NCBI RefSeq assembly: GCF_000002865.3
Contig: NW_001865045.1
Coordinates: forward strand, 985,788-1,049,787
Direction of reading: 5' to 3'
DNA from: Monosiga brevicollis MX1
Lineage: Eukaryota; Opisthokonta; Choanoflagellata; Craspedida; Salpingoecidae
DNA: 64,000 nt
Shown here: piece after piece, positions 1-12,500 of the stretch
Numbering within the stretch: the first letter of the stretch is position 1
Layout: the number at the start of each line of letters is the position of its first letter
Notes under the pieces: model-generated
What the model was told of the DNA's origin: nothing
Databases searched by the model: none
Seen by the model: the letters and a program-made list of their open reading frames with translations, nothing else
Made by a program: the position numbers and the translations under genes

Positions 1-190
1 TCGAGGGTGGCCATATGCAGCAAGGGCTCGGCTTGGAGAAGAACGAGGGCCGAGTTGACATTTTCTTTGAGGGAGTCAAGACCTTTCTTGCTGTCACCGC
101 GATAGGACTCCCACTTGGTTGAGGTTTGGTAGGCTCGGTGCCAAACGTGGTGGGGTGGTTGAGTCCGAGAGCCGGCCCGTGGTGGCGCAT
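1..190 (-). CDS. Open frame at left edge, unassigned
   Basis: Reading the minus strand from about 190 down to the window edge, one frame stays open for roughly 60 codons with balanced composition. It includes KWESYRGDSKKGLDSL and LLQAEPLLHMATL, which look like an amphipathic helical protein. No start codon or splice site could be fixed and no family was recognised. Because repeats and retroelement debris follow at 650-3160, this could be the tail of a host gene or part of the same mobile element. Confidence 0.25.
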   Translation of the reverse strand, partial: MRHHGPALGLNHPTTFGTEPTKPQPSGSPIAVTARKVLTPSKKMSTRPSFFSKPSPCCIWPPS

Positions 191-649
191 TGGTGCCAAA
201 GGCAACACCAAATTGGGATGCATCCACTGCTTCCATGGGAGAGCGCCTGGGCGTGGTGGCTCTATCGTCATGTGCGGGAGAGCTCAAATAGCCATGACGA
301 TAACGAGAGTCGTGAGAGAGCGATTCGTGCACGGGCTCTCTCGGGAGCCGGGGTAGAGGGCGATTGGAGGCCAGGCCAAACGCCACTTCGCCATCGCGGG
401 CAGACGGGTGCGCCGCGGGCGAGGGAGTATTAAAGGTGTATGTCCAGTACAGTGTAATGTGTGTGGACAAGGCGATTGTCACAGAGGTATCCAACCAATC
501 GAAGTGCATACGAGAACATGGATTGAAGCAAGGCGAAGGAACAAGACAGAACAAGACAGAAGGAGGGAAGTGGAACGACCGAGGTCAAGAAGGAAAATGG
601 TACCGATCCAGGGAGATCGCTCCCATTTATAGCAGGTGGAAACACACAC
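190..649. other. No gene recognised
   Basis: Short overlapping open frames only, with no splice-consistent coding pattern. The stretch grows A- and G-rich toward the repeat block at 650. Confidence 0.4.
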
Positions 650-663
650 ACAGTGGAGACAGA

Positions 664-1185
664 GAATGGACTATCACACTGAAGACAGGTGGAACCGATA
701 TCAGCAATCTGTTGGGACCAAATAAATAAAATAAATTAGGTGTTTGAACCTCAGAGCTGAAAGCAAAGCTGTGCAACCCCGACATCAAAATCACAACGGC
801 ACGCAAAACAACACAAGAGAACAAGACAATTTCATCGGCTTCTGTCATGCCAAGAGGTACAAGCGCGAAAAATCTCGCACATAGAAACAAAAATCGTACA
901 AAACGACCAAGTATAACCAGAGATACGGCCATTTCAAACACAAGACACCCAAAAGGGCAGTCACACATCACAAGTACAAGCCATCACAGCACGAACATAA
1001 AGAACACCACGGCACGCATACATACAACAAGAGACAGCGTCGGGTCGAAAAGACAACCGACCACAGAAGAAAAAGACAGGACTTTACACAAAAATTCAGC
1101 AAAATTACCACACAAATACAGCAAAAATTGAAGCAAAATTAAACAAAAATACAAGTCAAGCCATCAAAAGACCACAACGAGGAAC
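664..1185. repeat. Direct repeat block, copy A
   Basis: A block of about 520 bp recurs about 655 bp downstream (copy B, 1321-1830). Both copies begin with atggactatcacactgaaga and share the central words aattaggtgtttgaacctcag and agcaaagctgtgcaacccc. Both end in an A-rich tail with caagtcaagccatcaaaag. By eye they differ by scattered substitutions and small indels. The block is very A-rich on the plus strand and has no convincing coding frame. Confidence 0.8.
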
Positions 1186-1320
1186 CAACAGATGCCACAA
1201 CAAGATGATACACCAAGATGGTACAGCAAGATGTTACACAACAAGGTGGGACAACATCAAGTACCAGAGGACACACAACGTGGTAAAGTATACCGTCTCA
1301 GATTGTGCCTCTAATAAGAA

Positions 1321-1830
1321 TGGACTATCACACTGAAGACAGGTGGAAGCGATATCAGCAATAAAATGAATAAATAAATTAGGTGTTTGAACCTCAGAGC
1401 TAAAAGCAAAGCTGTGCAACCCCGACATCAAAATCACGACGGCACGCAGAACAACACAAGAGAACAAAACATTTTCATCGGCTCCTATCATGCCGAGGAG
1501 TACAAGCACGAAGAATCACGCACATAGAAACAAAAATCGTACAAAACGACCAAGTATAACCAGAGATACGGCCATTTAAAACACTAGACACGTCACACAT
1601 ATCACAACTACAAGCCATCACAGCACAAACACAATGAACACCACGGCACGCTCACATACAACAAGAGACAGCGTCGGGTTGAAAAGGCAACCGACCACCG
1701 AAGGAAAAGACATCATACAAAGGACCTTACAAAAATTCAGCAAAAATACCACACAAATACAGTCAAAATCAAAGCAAAATTAAAACAAAAATACAAGTCA
1801 AGCCATCAAAAGATCACACGAGAACCACCT
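1321..1830. repeat. Direct repeat block, copy B
   Basis: Second copy of the block at 664-1185. It ends close to the retroelement-like remnant at 1889-3124, on that remnant's 3' side. A fragment of the same block recurs at the other side of the remnant (3138-3162). Confidence 0.8.
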
Positions 1831-1888
1831 AGGGAGCGACAGGTGCACACAGGGATCCCCACAGAGGGACCCCCGAGACGGTGCCTAC

Positions 1889-3124
1889 CTACGACGAGCG
1901 CAGGCAGACACCGCCAAAGTGGCGCTGGATGTGGTCAGCGTTCATCTGATGGACCAGCGCCGCAAAGCGACCCTTCCACCGGGGAACAAAGGCCTCATCC
2001 AGCCCCGGCTGGTACACACCACGGGCCTCGGCGCAGCGGGCGAGCTGACCAAGCAGATCCACAAAGGAGGAGGCGAACCCACCGGTTGTCGTCATCGCCG
2101 CAGGGACGATCAGAGTTTTTCCATGGTTGAAACCGGTGTAGTAGTCGCGCTTCTCCTTTTCGGATCGGCGAAGGGCAGCGCCACCTTGATGCAGGCTTGC
2201 GAGGTGGTCGGGGGTTGGGCTGTGCGCACAGTCACATCAATGCCCAGGTCGGGCAGAGCTGGGCCCAGAGCACCGCCGGGAAAGGGGTTGCGGCAGTGCA
2301 GGTCGATGCGGCAGCTCTGACCGTTGGCGTTGTAGCCAGACTTTTCCACCCAGACATGGGAGAGGGTGGCGTACCTGAGCAGGCGGCCCATCTCGTCGCG
2401 AAGGGCGTTGTGACGCTTGATGGGACGGCAGGTCAACAGGTGCTCGCGGGTTAGTCGCGGCTGAGGTGTCTTGCTGCTGCAGTGCGGGCACTTGTCCGTC
2501 GGCTTGACGTTGATGAGTTCATGGAGGCCAAAACCCATCATGGACACGACCGCAATGGCAAAGGTCGTGTCGCTCAAGCGACGCAACTTGTCCCGACCCC
2601 GCATGGTCAAGACTGTGCTGAGCCCCACTCGCGTGAGGCCAGATATTGCTGCTGCAGGTCAGCGCGCACTTGGCCATCAGGTCGTCCAGTGCCGCCTTGG
2701 AGCGGAGGGCAATGATCTCAGCTGGTCGCTGGGTCGCCGCGTCCTTGACCGTGGCCATCTGGAAGCCAGCTCGCTGCACGTGGTCCTCAAAGTCGGCAGC
2801 CCTCGATGCATCCTCCAAAAGTCGGTCGTAAACTCGAGGGTAGCGAGTGGCCAGCTTGGCCATGTTGCAGACATAAGCCACCGGACCGCGCTCAACCAAG
2901 TCGTGCAGGCCAAAGCCCCCGGTGTTGGCCCGCGTGAAGATGCGAGCCTCAAGGAGCTGTTCCAGCGTAACGTCATGACCTTCAGCTCCAGCCGGTGCAG
3001 ACAGGTTTACCTTGGCAAAAAAGGCTTTGACAAAGGTGTCCTTGCAAGCACGGTTCAAGAGCTCGGACAAGCCCGACGTGAGACTTGGGGGCAGCGTATA
3101 GAGGTGGTTGATGAGGCTAGGCAC
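1889..3124 (-). pseudogene. Decayed non-LTR retrotransposon ORF, C-terminal part
   Basis: Two minus-strand frames, 3124-2519 and 2628-2110, together read like the end of a retrotransposon polyprotein. The first has GGFGLHDLVERGPVAYVCNM, a helical 'all players present' segment typical of the region after reverse transcriptase in LINE-type ORFs. The second has a CCHC-type cluster, CPHC-x12-HLLTC, followed by RH and a DVTV motif. The frame must shift near 2520-2630, and a further open frame continues to 1889. No reverse transcriptase catalytic YxDD is present, so the copy is 5'-truncated as well as shifted. The assignment to non-LTR elements rests on motif memory, not a search. Confidence 0.6.
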
Positions 3125-3137
3125 GTACTTGTCAATG

Positions 3138-3162
3138 AATAAATTAGGTGTTTGAACCTCAG
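3138..3162. repeat. Third copy of repeat core, 25 bp
   Basis: The 25-bp core beginning aataaattaggtgtttgaac is identical at 727-751, 1373-1397 and here. This copy abuts the 5' side of the retroelement remnant. The reverse complement contains GGTTCAAAC, which resembles an RNA polymerase III B box. Confidence 0.75.
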
Positions 3163-3477
3163 CTTGGATACCATTGTTTCTCCTTGTTGTGACACCTGCA
3201 GTCGTTGCACTTTCCCTATCCTCGGGAATGAGGGACTCTTCAGCTATTCTGACGGTGCATCTGGTCTAGTCACTGTGAATACTTGCCGACCGCAGCTGTT
3301 TCAATTGACCTCAAGACACCACCAATTCTCTCGCTCCGTCCCGACGGATGCCTCCCAAATCCCTCTCAAAACTCTTCCTCAAACCTACGCGTTTCCTCAA
3401 ACCCAAAACTGGACACCACACGCCGTGGAGCCTGACATACATACGATCATTTCAAGTACAAAACGTCTGAACGGCAG

Positions 3478-3849
3478 TCAAACATCACAGCGCGCTCGCA
3501 CACTAGCGGAAATAGTATCAGCTTGACAAATATCAAGACGCAGAGCAAAGAGAAGTAGATGTCTGTCAGGCTCCAGACGTTGGAAGCACGGATTTGACGC
3601 TAACATATCACGTGAAAACTGCTCAACAAATATTTGAGAAAGGCATCCTCTGTCACGCTTGGAGACCGAATTTGATTTCGGCAACTTGTCCACATCTATC
3701 TGGACTTGTTTCGCAAGATCTTGGTCTGCAATTGCTTGTTTCACTTGGCTCTCAGCTACCACTGCCCGACGAGCGAGAGCCATTGTTTTGTCATTCATAT
3801 CCGCCGGGCTACATCTGCAATTTCTCGTTTGAAAAAATAGTTCCGTCAT
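3478..3849 (-). CDS. Possible small hypothetical protein
   Basis: A minus-strand frame of about 123 codons with helical, charged composition, for example ARRAVVAESQVKQAIADQDL and FVEQFSRDML. It lies just 3' of the KRIT1-like gene on the same strand. No domain was recognised, and the first ATG may be internal. It could be a separate small gene, part of a 3' UTR, or chance. Confidence 0.35.
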   Translation of the reverse strand: MTELFFQTRNCRCSPADMNDKTMALARRAVVAESQVKQAIADQDLAKQVQIDVDKLPKSNSVSKRDRGCLSQIFVEQFSRDMLASNPCFQRLEPDRHLLLFALRLDICQADTISASVRARCDV

Positions 3850-3930
3850 TTTTCGATATACGATTCGCGGTCACTATTATAAAGGTATGCGTGCTTGTCA
3901 TAAAAAGTAATGTTGAGTGCCTCCCGTGGG

Positions 3931-6272
3931 CTAGGGTCGCCGATCATCGACAAGATGCAGATTGACGAGCCAGTCAAGATATTGTTCGAAGCCCACAACG
4001 CGGCGAGCCCCTGGGTCGAGGCCTGAAAGAAAACGGTCCGACAATAGACATGATGAGCCATGACTGCATGATCGTGTTGAAAATGCAAAATGTCATCGCT
4101 GAGATGCCCACTGACAAACCTTGTTGAATGGCACGGGAAGTCAGAGAGGTGATACCCTCATCCTTGATTATGTTGATGAGGTCGTCCACTTCTTTATCAA
4201 CGAGCTGGCAATTCCACCAGCCGATTGGTCAAAGTTAGAAATTCAATCTGACCGTGCATTTTCCTTAAGTGGAGCTTACCTTGCCAGTTGAAGCTTTGTC
4301 GATACGCCGAAAGGCTTCTGTAGCGCGATAGCGCTTCGAAAAGCCCTCGTTGTCGAGCAAATAGAGCCATCGGTTGGGTGATTGAGCCCACCTGAATGAG
4401 GTTTCAAGCCGATAAAGCCAGTGAGCCTTGAAGATTTGATTCTCGCGCACATCGCAAACATGGAAGTCGAGTCGGGATTTTGGACGAAGCACCGACCAAA
4501 CAACAAAGTCTCGAAAGGTAAAGCTTTTGTCAGTGGCAGATAGGGCTTCTCGGGCACCATCCAGGCCTGAACCAAGCCAATAGCCAAAGTGGTAGCAAAG
4601 CAGCTTGACATCTTTGATGGAAGCTCGATATGTAGGTGGCTTGCCAAACTCCTCCCGAAACCTCCGCTCCGCTTCTGACAGCTGCTCAGAGTGCGATGGC
4701 CGAACACCAATTGCATTGATAAAGGCGAGTCGCTTGGAATTTTCGCGTTGCTGTAAGTGTGAATGCAGTTGAACGGCCACGCGAACGGCATGTCGTGAGT
4801 CAAGGGAGAAATGCGAACAAAAAATATCAGTAGTACTGATCCCACCTGTCGCAGCTGTAGATCCTGCACCTCTGCTTGCGTGTATATAGCAGTCGGGGCT
4901 TCGGCTTCGGTGTTGCTCTTATGGTGTAAGACACGCGGCCCTCCCTGCAAACTCAAGTCAAGATGAGCATCCCATTTATGAGTGCAATCTATGAACGATC
5001 ACAGGCCCTGGCACGCTTGTGAACAAAACAAACCTGTTCAATACGCTTCTGCTCGACGATGCGCTTTGCCTCGTTAAGTCGATCGATCATTGATTGGATC
5101 AGAGCATGCAAGGTAACAGCTTGCCGTGACTTGAAAGAAAGCACGCCATCCTCCAAAAACGGCGCCATGGGATGAAGTACATTGCGATCGAGTGGCTAAG
5201 ATCCATTCAAAACGATGTTGCAAACACGAGAGCAGAAATGTCATGATGAGGCATTGCGTTTCGCTTTCGTTTCGAATCCAAAATGATCTCGACTTACTGT
5301 CAGCGTCAAGGAGATTGTACTTGATTGTGGGCTGAGACTTGACTGCACCTCGTTCCACGTCAAAGAAAGCTGTGGATCCAATAAAAATGAGCCATACCAT
5401 GAAACTGAGCAATTGCTATGGGTTCAGATCTGTCGAAACGGTTTGATGCGTCAAAGAGGAGCCAACCTTGATTTTGGAGGCGGTTGGCTGCGTAAACACA
5501 AGCCATTCGGCATTGAATCCCAATGTCCAATCCTCGGGCCTAAACAGATGCGCAAAACGATTTGAGGGCTTGACGTCATTTGGGGAGTTGAGCACATCAA
5601 AAACTTACTTGGCTTTGGCACGCTTGGGTTTGAGCAGGCCAACTGGATAGAACGCGCAGCCGTAAAAGCTCCACTGGCGGCAGAATTGCAGAAAGAGCCG
5701 ATGCAGCGAAACAAAGTCAAGTGTTCCTCGAAAGCCTTTGTGCTCTTCAAATATGCGCCGCTCCCATTCGGCCGGCCGCAAGGCATGTTGTAGATGTGCA
5801 GGCACAAATGTTTGTAGGGTGCCGGTCAAAAAGCCGAGCGTATGGGATTCGCCTTTGTGGTCCGCAAAGCGAATCTGCATAAGTAGACCGGCCAAATGAG
5901 CAGAGTCGTCTAAGGAAACAGGCCATTCTGATGAAAGGTAGCTGTGCAAGGCTTGCTCAAAGAGTAGCTTGAGGACCACTGGATCAACGACTTGACGCTC
6001 TCGTGACTATCAAGACAAGAGCAAAAATGATGGTGAGAAATTTAAGATGACAGCATGTGTAACACCAGCGCTGGACTATTGTGAGGTTGAGCCTTACCAG
6101 ACTCAGGTAGACGCTGCGTTGGAACAATAAAATTGGTTGTCCGGTGGTGACGCCTTGATCAAAAAGGCTTTGGGCGTTGGCCAGCTCACGCAGGGGAAAG
6201 TGGTCTTGACGAAGCTACATGTTTTAAATGCACAAAAGAATTTAACTTCAGGACGGGCTGGAAAACCGAGAT

Positions 6273-6317
<45 letters not shown>

Positions 6318-9117
6318 CTGTGTGTTATGCAATGATGTCAACGACAAACAAAAACAGAGTCAAACCTGAAGCTTGTAGGCGCCACTGATGACCCAGATGG
6401 CAAACATATCAAAATGCGCCTCCGGCATTTGCAACAAAGATGCGACAGCATCTCGCAGGTCCATTGCCGTGATTGTATCACCCGCAGGCAGACGGAGTAC
6501 CTGTCACACCCCAAACCTTGTCATTCAAGCGATAGGCGCACAAACCTAGATTGACTGCTAATGGTTCAACAAGTACCTTGGCATGACCCGCTGGCAGGTA
6601 AATTTTGAAGTCGGCCAGTGCCAACACTGCACCGTCGAGACCCGCTTTGGCATAGCGGTTGAGGGCATGTTCTATGTAGGCGCGGCAGAGACGCTATGTT
6701 TAGTGCCTCGGAGCGAAGCATTTTAGTGCCAAAAGCGTTCGTTTTTTTTTGTTTTTTTGTCGGATGTGTTGTGAACATGTGGATGACCAAAAAGGGCACT
6801 GACTTTCAGTAGAGGAAAGAACGGCAATGGTGCGTTGGTAGTCATTGAGTTGGGTGCGCTGGCATAACTGCATGGGGGTCAGGCCATCAGTGTTGCTCTG
6901 TTCACGGTCGACAAAGGGGCATGCCAGAAGTAGCTCGACAATTGTCGCGTGCCCGTTTTGTGCAGCAAAGTGTAATGCTAAGCCGATGAGAAGCAGTCAG
7001 TGAGTTTGGAGGTGCAAGCATGGGTTCATATTCTGAGCATAAGCTTGATTCAGTGGCAACCAACCAGTGCTACCCGAGAGTGTCTGAATGGTGGGTCCAC
7101 CCTGCCAATCCTCCATGAGGAGCTTGGCAGCCTGCAAAGGTTATTTGGAAGAATGAAAAATTGTGCAGACGGGTTGTAGTTGCATTAGCTTAGCTCTGCA
7201 CAACAAAGCCAGCATTCCAAGCCCGAACCGAGCCTGGCAAGAACCGACCTCTATGCTACCGTGAAATGCGGCGTAGTGCAGTGGGGACCACCCGTTTTCA
7301 TCGAGGGCAGATGCACTGACAATGGGTACAACAGGTGCGCAGGTGACAGTGCCACACAAATGTGGGGGTGAATCCAGTGCGAAGATACCAAAGATAACAG
7401 GCAAGGGGCTCGCTGCAGATCGAGATACCAACACCATGGATGGAAGTTGCAGTAGGCGTCGCAGCTGCTCAACACTGTTAGCTACGGCAGCTGCGTGGAG
7501 TGGAAAGGCGTCCTGCCATCGTGGACGATGCTGGGACGCCTCTAGCACTGGTGCCTATTCAGAGAAGTCATGTGAGACGATGAAATGGCTGAGGTACAAA
7601 CCAAAAACATTGAACATCTTGCCTGGAGTGCGAAGATTGAGGCCTCGTCATCGATTGGGTCCGAGGCCGCACCCGGCATTGGCAGCAACAAGGTGGAACG
7701 GTAAAGGGGGTTGATGACGGCACGCGGGGCCCGAGCTTGGATATCTGGATCAGACGTGTAGCCCTGCACATTGAATTTCAAGGTCAGTGAATAAGAGGCC
7801 GGCTCGGGGCAGCAGCATTGGGAGCGGACAGATCGTACAGCGTTGTGGACAACGGCTCGCATTTGGAAAGAAGGTTTGGGTCGCCAAAACGACCGCACAG
7901 CTGCGGTACTAGCGTGTAGCTCGGCACACCACTCGGCCAATCTACGTTCCAAAGCAACCCCCATTTCGTAATGTCATTATGCTGGTGGACGGGCTACTGA
8001 ATGGGAACAGACGATTGAACAGGAGACGGACCGGCCCAGGGCAAGGAGCGTGACGTTGTCCAGTTGGCGAATTGCGCCCCGACTTCGACGATTTCGCATA
8101 TCAGACACGACATCCGATAATGACACAAAGGCTTCGCCGTGCTCAAAATGCAGCTCCTAAATGAGTTGACCACGGCATGAAGTCATACGAGCCCAAGGCA
8201 TGGGGTGAATAGCATCGTCTGTGCGAAGCTCACGGACATCAATGCCTGTGCCGTCCACGGACAGAGCGCCGTGATCCACGGGCAAAGCATACACTAGCAT
8301 TTGCTGTGCTTTCCAAGGTATGGTTGCAGTGCCAACGAAAACGCAACGCTTGGGCTGTACAGAAATAGACAAGTGATCTGGGTGAGGACGAGTGGTCAAA
8401 ATAGTTTATTTTTCCTTTACCCGCCTGACAGGGCTGTCCCTCGAAAGGGATGTTGCAAAATGGCACTCAGCAACGAGCTTACGTTGATCCCTTCGAGACA
8501 CGACTCGGCCACTTCAAGAGGATCCTCATTTTTGCCCAACGGGAATAACGGCACATAGTAGAGATCATCCTAGGATCAGACGCGAAAAAGGTGAAGGACA
8601 GGAAAAAAACAAAACAAATCACAAATAAAGGAAAAAAAGAGGGGCGGCCAGATGGTGGAAGGGAGACAGGAAGAACCGTTGGCGATGTAAAAGAGCGTAA
8701 TCAATCACTGCCATTCACATACCAAAGTTGATTCGCCCCGGTGGCACGCGAGAAGAATTTCATAATGCCGAGACCAAGCGGCAAAGGAGCTTGGAAGAGA
8801 GCCACCCTCCCAGGCCAGAGGATCTCGGCGTCGGATAACGATTGGGCAGCATAAGCTTGACGAGGAGCCCACTCTACCAGGTTGGATTGGTCAACACAGC
8901 AGGGTCGAACAGGTGGAGGGAATGGCAGCCGCATCACCATCACTCTTGCGCATGCAAATGGTCTAACGACACACTTACGGACGCCGTGTCTGTGGCTCGA
9001 TCGGCCCGACACAGTTTTCGCACACCAATGATTTCATGCCTGTGTGCATTCAAATCTTGTGCGCACACTCGCCCAACAGGGGCACAGCTCAGCCACCTCA
9101 GCTTGGGTTCTTCTTGA
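3931..9117 (-). CDS. KRIT1: KRIT1/CCM1-like protein: Nudix-like, NPxY, ankyrin, FERM, plus EF-hand-like tail
   Basis: A multi-exon gene whose order matches animal KRIT1, a Rap1- and ICAP1-binding scaffold. From the N-terminus: a Nudix-like segment (VGTATIPWKAQQMLVYALPV, exon near 8340); an NPLY motif (about 7700) like KRIT1's NPxY/F motifs; ankyrin repeats opening with DAFPLHAAAVANSVEQL and NGWSPLHYAAFHG; FERM F1 (6366-6500); F2 (exons 6098-6214 and 5609-6006) with LLMQIRF, WERRIFEEHKGF and FLQFCRQWSFYG aligning with KRIT1 residues; F3 (5467-5539, 5298-5369, 5034-5195). Splicing then continues in frame through 4846-4944, 4280-4750, 4120-4204 and 3931-4022, adding about 248 residues: coiled coil, an unknown helical domain, and an EF-hand-like end (FRRIDKASTGKLVDKEVDDL). 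Human KRIT1 stops after F3. The first exon is unresolved, and 9117 is only an outer limit for the 5' end. Confidence 0.85.
6273..6310. repeat. (TG)n microsatellite in intron
   Basis: About 19 TG units between two FERM-encoding exons of the KRIT1-like gene. Confidence 0.95.
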
Positions 9118-9524
9118 GCCCTATCAAGAGACCAGGCGCCGCGTAGGCAAGAGACCACCAGCGACAGCGGGACACGGATGCCACAGATGACAAGGAACCA
9201 AGAGCACAGACAGAGAGACAGAGAGCAGAAGAGGGCAAATACAACAGAAAAAAGAAAAAGACATGTACAACAACATGAAAAAAAAAAAAAAAAGCAAAGT
9301 GGGCGGGATGTCAGATTCTTGTTGTTGTCGTTGTTGGTGTTGTTGGTGTTGTTGTGTTTTTGTGTTTTGCTTGTCCAAGGTGAGGGTGTGTTGTTGAAGT
9401 ACAAGTCAATTTGGAGCGGGAAATAGACAGGCGGCAAGGCAGAGGGAGATTGGAAAGCATAATGCCATTGACACCGAGGACACGCGATGGAGGCTGTGTC
9501 ATCCACCACAATCAGAGGATCTCC

Positions 9525-12500
9525 TCAGCCCTTAATTACGGCGATGGGCCGGAGCTTGACCACCTTCTTGCTGATGCCAGCGGCGTGGCAAGTATCAACG
9601 ACCTATGACATGTTGGATGGTGAGACACTCATCGTGATTGCAGGCCGCATTGCACATCGCCACTTCGCCCCAAAGGGCGAGGTAGTGGTTAACCGGTAAG
9701 ACAAACCGCAGTCACATCCTTGTAGGATTCCGGGGCTTCCTCCATTACAAGCTTGGGCGACGCCACACGAATGGCAATTCCCTTTTTGTCGAGCTTGTCC
9801 AGAACTTGCTGGTAATCAAGCGTGCGGCGCGACTTTGCACGAGACAGCGCACGCCCCTAAAGATGAGGGGGCACCCCGCACGAAACAAGCGACATCACGA
9901 AACAGGTCCCACGGTGAGTGTTGGCACATTGCATTGTACAGGAAGAAACAATCAAAACACAGAGGCACAGGGGAGGCACGCCAGTTGCCATATATCAACG
10001 CAGGCAATGCAGGTCACAATGAACAGGCGTATCGTGCCGCGGCTGTACCCGCCGCAGCTGTACCCGCCGCAGCTTTTGTACCTACCGCGCCGTGGCAAGT
10101 CGAGCCAAATGTGTCACGGAAGCCTGTATCCGTGCCAGTGAGTACGTAGCTGCATGTGCCCATGGTGCCGCCAATCAGCACAGGCTGTCCAATGAGCTGA
10201 TAATCAACGGGGATGAGGGGGTGGTGGGGTGGGAATGCCCGCGTTGACCCCTTGCGATGCACCAAGAGCGTGCGCTCCGTGCCATTGACCATGTGACGCT
10301 CCGTCTAGAATTTGAGTCAGATGCCCACCCGCCAGCAACACGCGGCGTGAACTAAAACACTCAACATGTCGTTCGATGCACAGCCCTTGCCATATGTGCG
10401 ACGACCGAAGGTATCGATTCGGCGGGAAAAATAGCGCAACTGACTTTGGCAATGTTGTGGGACACGTCGTAAATAACATGCATGTCCAGCTCTTCGGGGG
10501 TGGTATTAAACTGCTTTGCAAAGGCCTACCACGATACATGCAAGGAATGGCAAGTTATCTCGCCAACCAGCTCAGGCATACCTCCCACCCAAAAGCACAC
10601 AGACGCCAACTCACTTGACGGCAGAGAAAGGTCATGGTGGAACGGTTGACCCAGGCATAGTTGGCAGCGGCAGCCATGGCCTTGAGGTAGTTTTGCCCTT
10701 CTTCGGAATGAATCCGCGCGCAGGCGAGCTGGCGGTCGTTGACCTCGATGCCATCGCGCTTCATGGCCTTCTCCATTGCAACGAGGGCATCGGTGGCCAC
10801 TTGGTGACCAAGGCCGCGCGAACCGGAATGAATCATGACACAGATTTGGTTCTTCTTATTGATGCCCATTTTGGCGGCCGCCTCCTTGTCATAAATTTCC
10901 TCAACCACCTTTGCCAGCCAAGCAACATGTGTCAATGCGCAGCAGACGGAATTGCATGAAGAAACTTGGGAGGCGTGCATTTTGCCAAAAAAAAAAAATA
11001 AATAAATAAATAAATAAAAAAAAAAATAAAAAAAATAAAAAAAAAATCCTGACTGGTTGCGCTTTTGGCTCCAAAATGTTTCGATAGACCCGTCCCGAGC
11101 AAAATGGCCAAATGCGCACCTGAATTTCGGCGTAGTGATTGCCAGCACCCAAGGTACCAAGCTGAGGCAAGCCACGCTTCTTGGCGCGTGCCGACACCTT
11201 CGACGCATCTGCCTGAAATGGTTGAGAAACCAGGCGATGAACAACAGGCAGGTGGCGGACAAGTGAGTTTCCTTCTCGGCAAATGCCAAGTCCCGCGCCA
11301 CGCGACTGGACCCGCGGAGGCAAGAGATGCTGCCAAAGTGTGATTTACAGACCTGCAGCATGCGACCGTATTCCTCACAGTGCTCCTTATCTTCGGCCCA
11401 AGCATAACCCTCGCGCAGGGACCAGTCCATGCCCATTTCCAGGGCCTCCTCAAGATCCTTGGCATTCATGGGGATGACGCCCTGGATTGGAAGTTGAGCA
11501 ACACAAAGTTGAGTGAACGAAAACGCCTTCTCATCAGGGCGGAATATGTAGCAAACCGATGTTGATGGAGAGGATTCGACTCAGAGCAGACATCCACTGC
11601 AAATTTTGTGTCTGTACGGCAAAGATACCTTGGAGCCGACACCGACGGGGATGTGATCGAACAAAGATTGAGCCAGTTGCTCTTTAACGGGCTCCACATC
11701 CTCCAAGGTCAAGTTGGTTCGGAGAAGGCGCACGCCACAGTTGATGTCAAATCCCACACCGCCTGCAAACAAGCGTTGCATCATACATGAGCAGCGCTCA
11801 GCAGGCGTGGGGCTTGTGGTGGTTGAAGCAAGAGGCGACCAACCAACCAGGTGACACAATGGCCTCAGGATCATCCATGTCAAAGGCTGCCATATTGCCA
11901 ATGGCAAACCCGTAGCCCGAGTGAACATCAGGCAAGCCAACGGAGGCCTAGAGAAACAAACAAATCTGTATGACGACCGGGGCGAGCCCGAAGAAAGAGG
12001 GGGGGCGGAAGGGGTGCACTTGCGTTGCCGAGGAGCACGTACGCCGACAATGCCTGGCAGGGAAGCCACATTGGCAATCTGTTTGACGGCGGGCAAAAAG
12101 CCGCCTACGCCGCGCGCCGAAGCAAACTGTTGCAGTTCCTCGAGCATCAGAGCTTCAAGAGCCTTGTTGACATAAAAGCGACCTTCCACCTATTGAACCG
12201 ATGAGGCAAGTGTCCATCATTCAGCACCCCGTGCGTCGTCACACAGTGGGGGCGTGGGGTATGAGGTCCCTTTTGAGTCAGCGATACCTTCATGTTGGGA
12301 ACAAAGCCGGGCTTGATGCGCCAGCACGAGGGAGTGAGGCGCTCAAGATACTTCATCTCCTCGTCGTAGGTGCGCTTTTCATACTCTACCAGCGCATTCT
12401 CCGCCGTTGTGCTATGTGCATCGCCGAAGCATACGACCACCGGTCATTCAAAGCGCCGCAAAAGCGCACACACCACCCTCTGCTCTCTCGTTTCGCTCTG

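Noticed and set aside
10901-11465. Alternative long frames over RtcB exons
   Set aside because: Shadows of the RtcB coding frame that run through an intronic A/T-rich tract.
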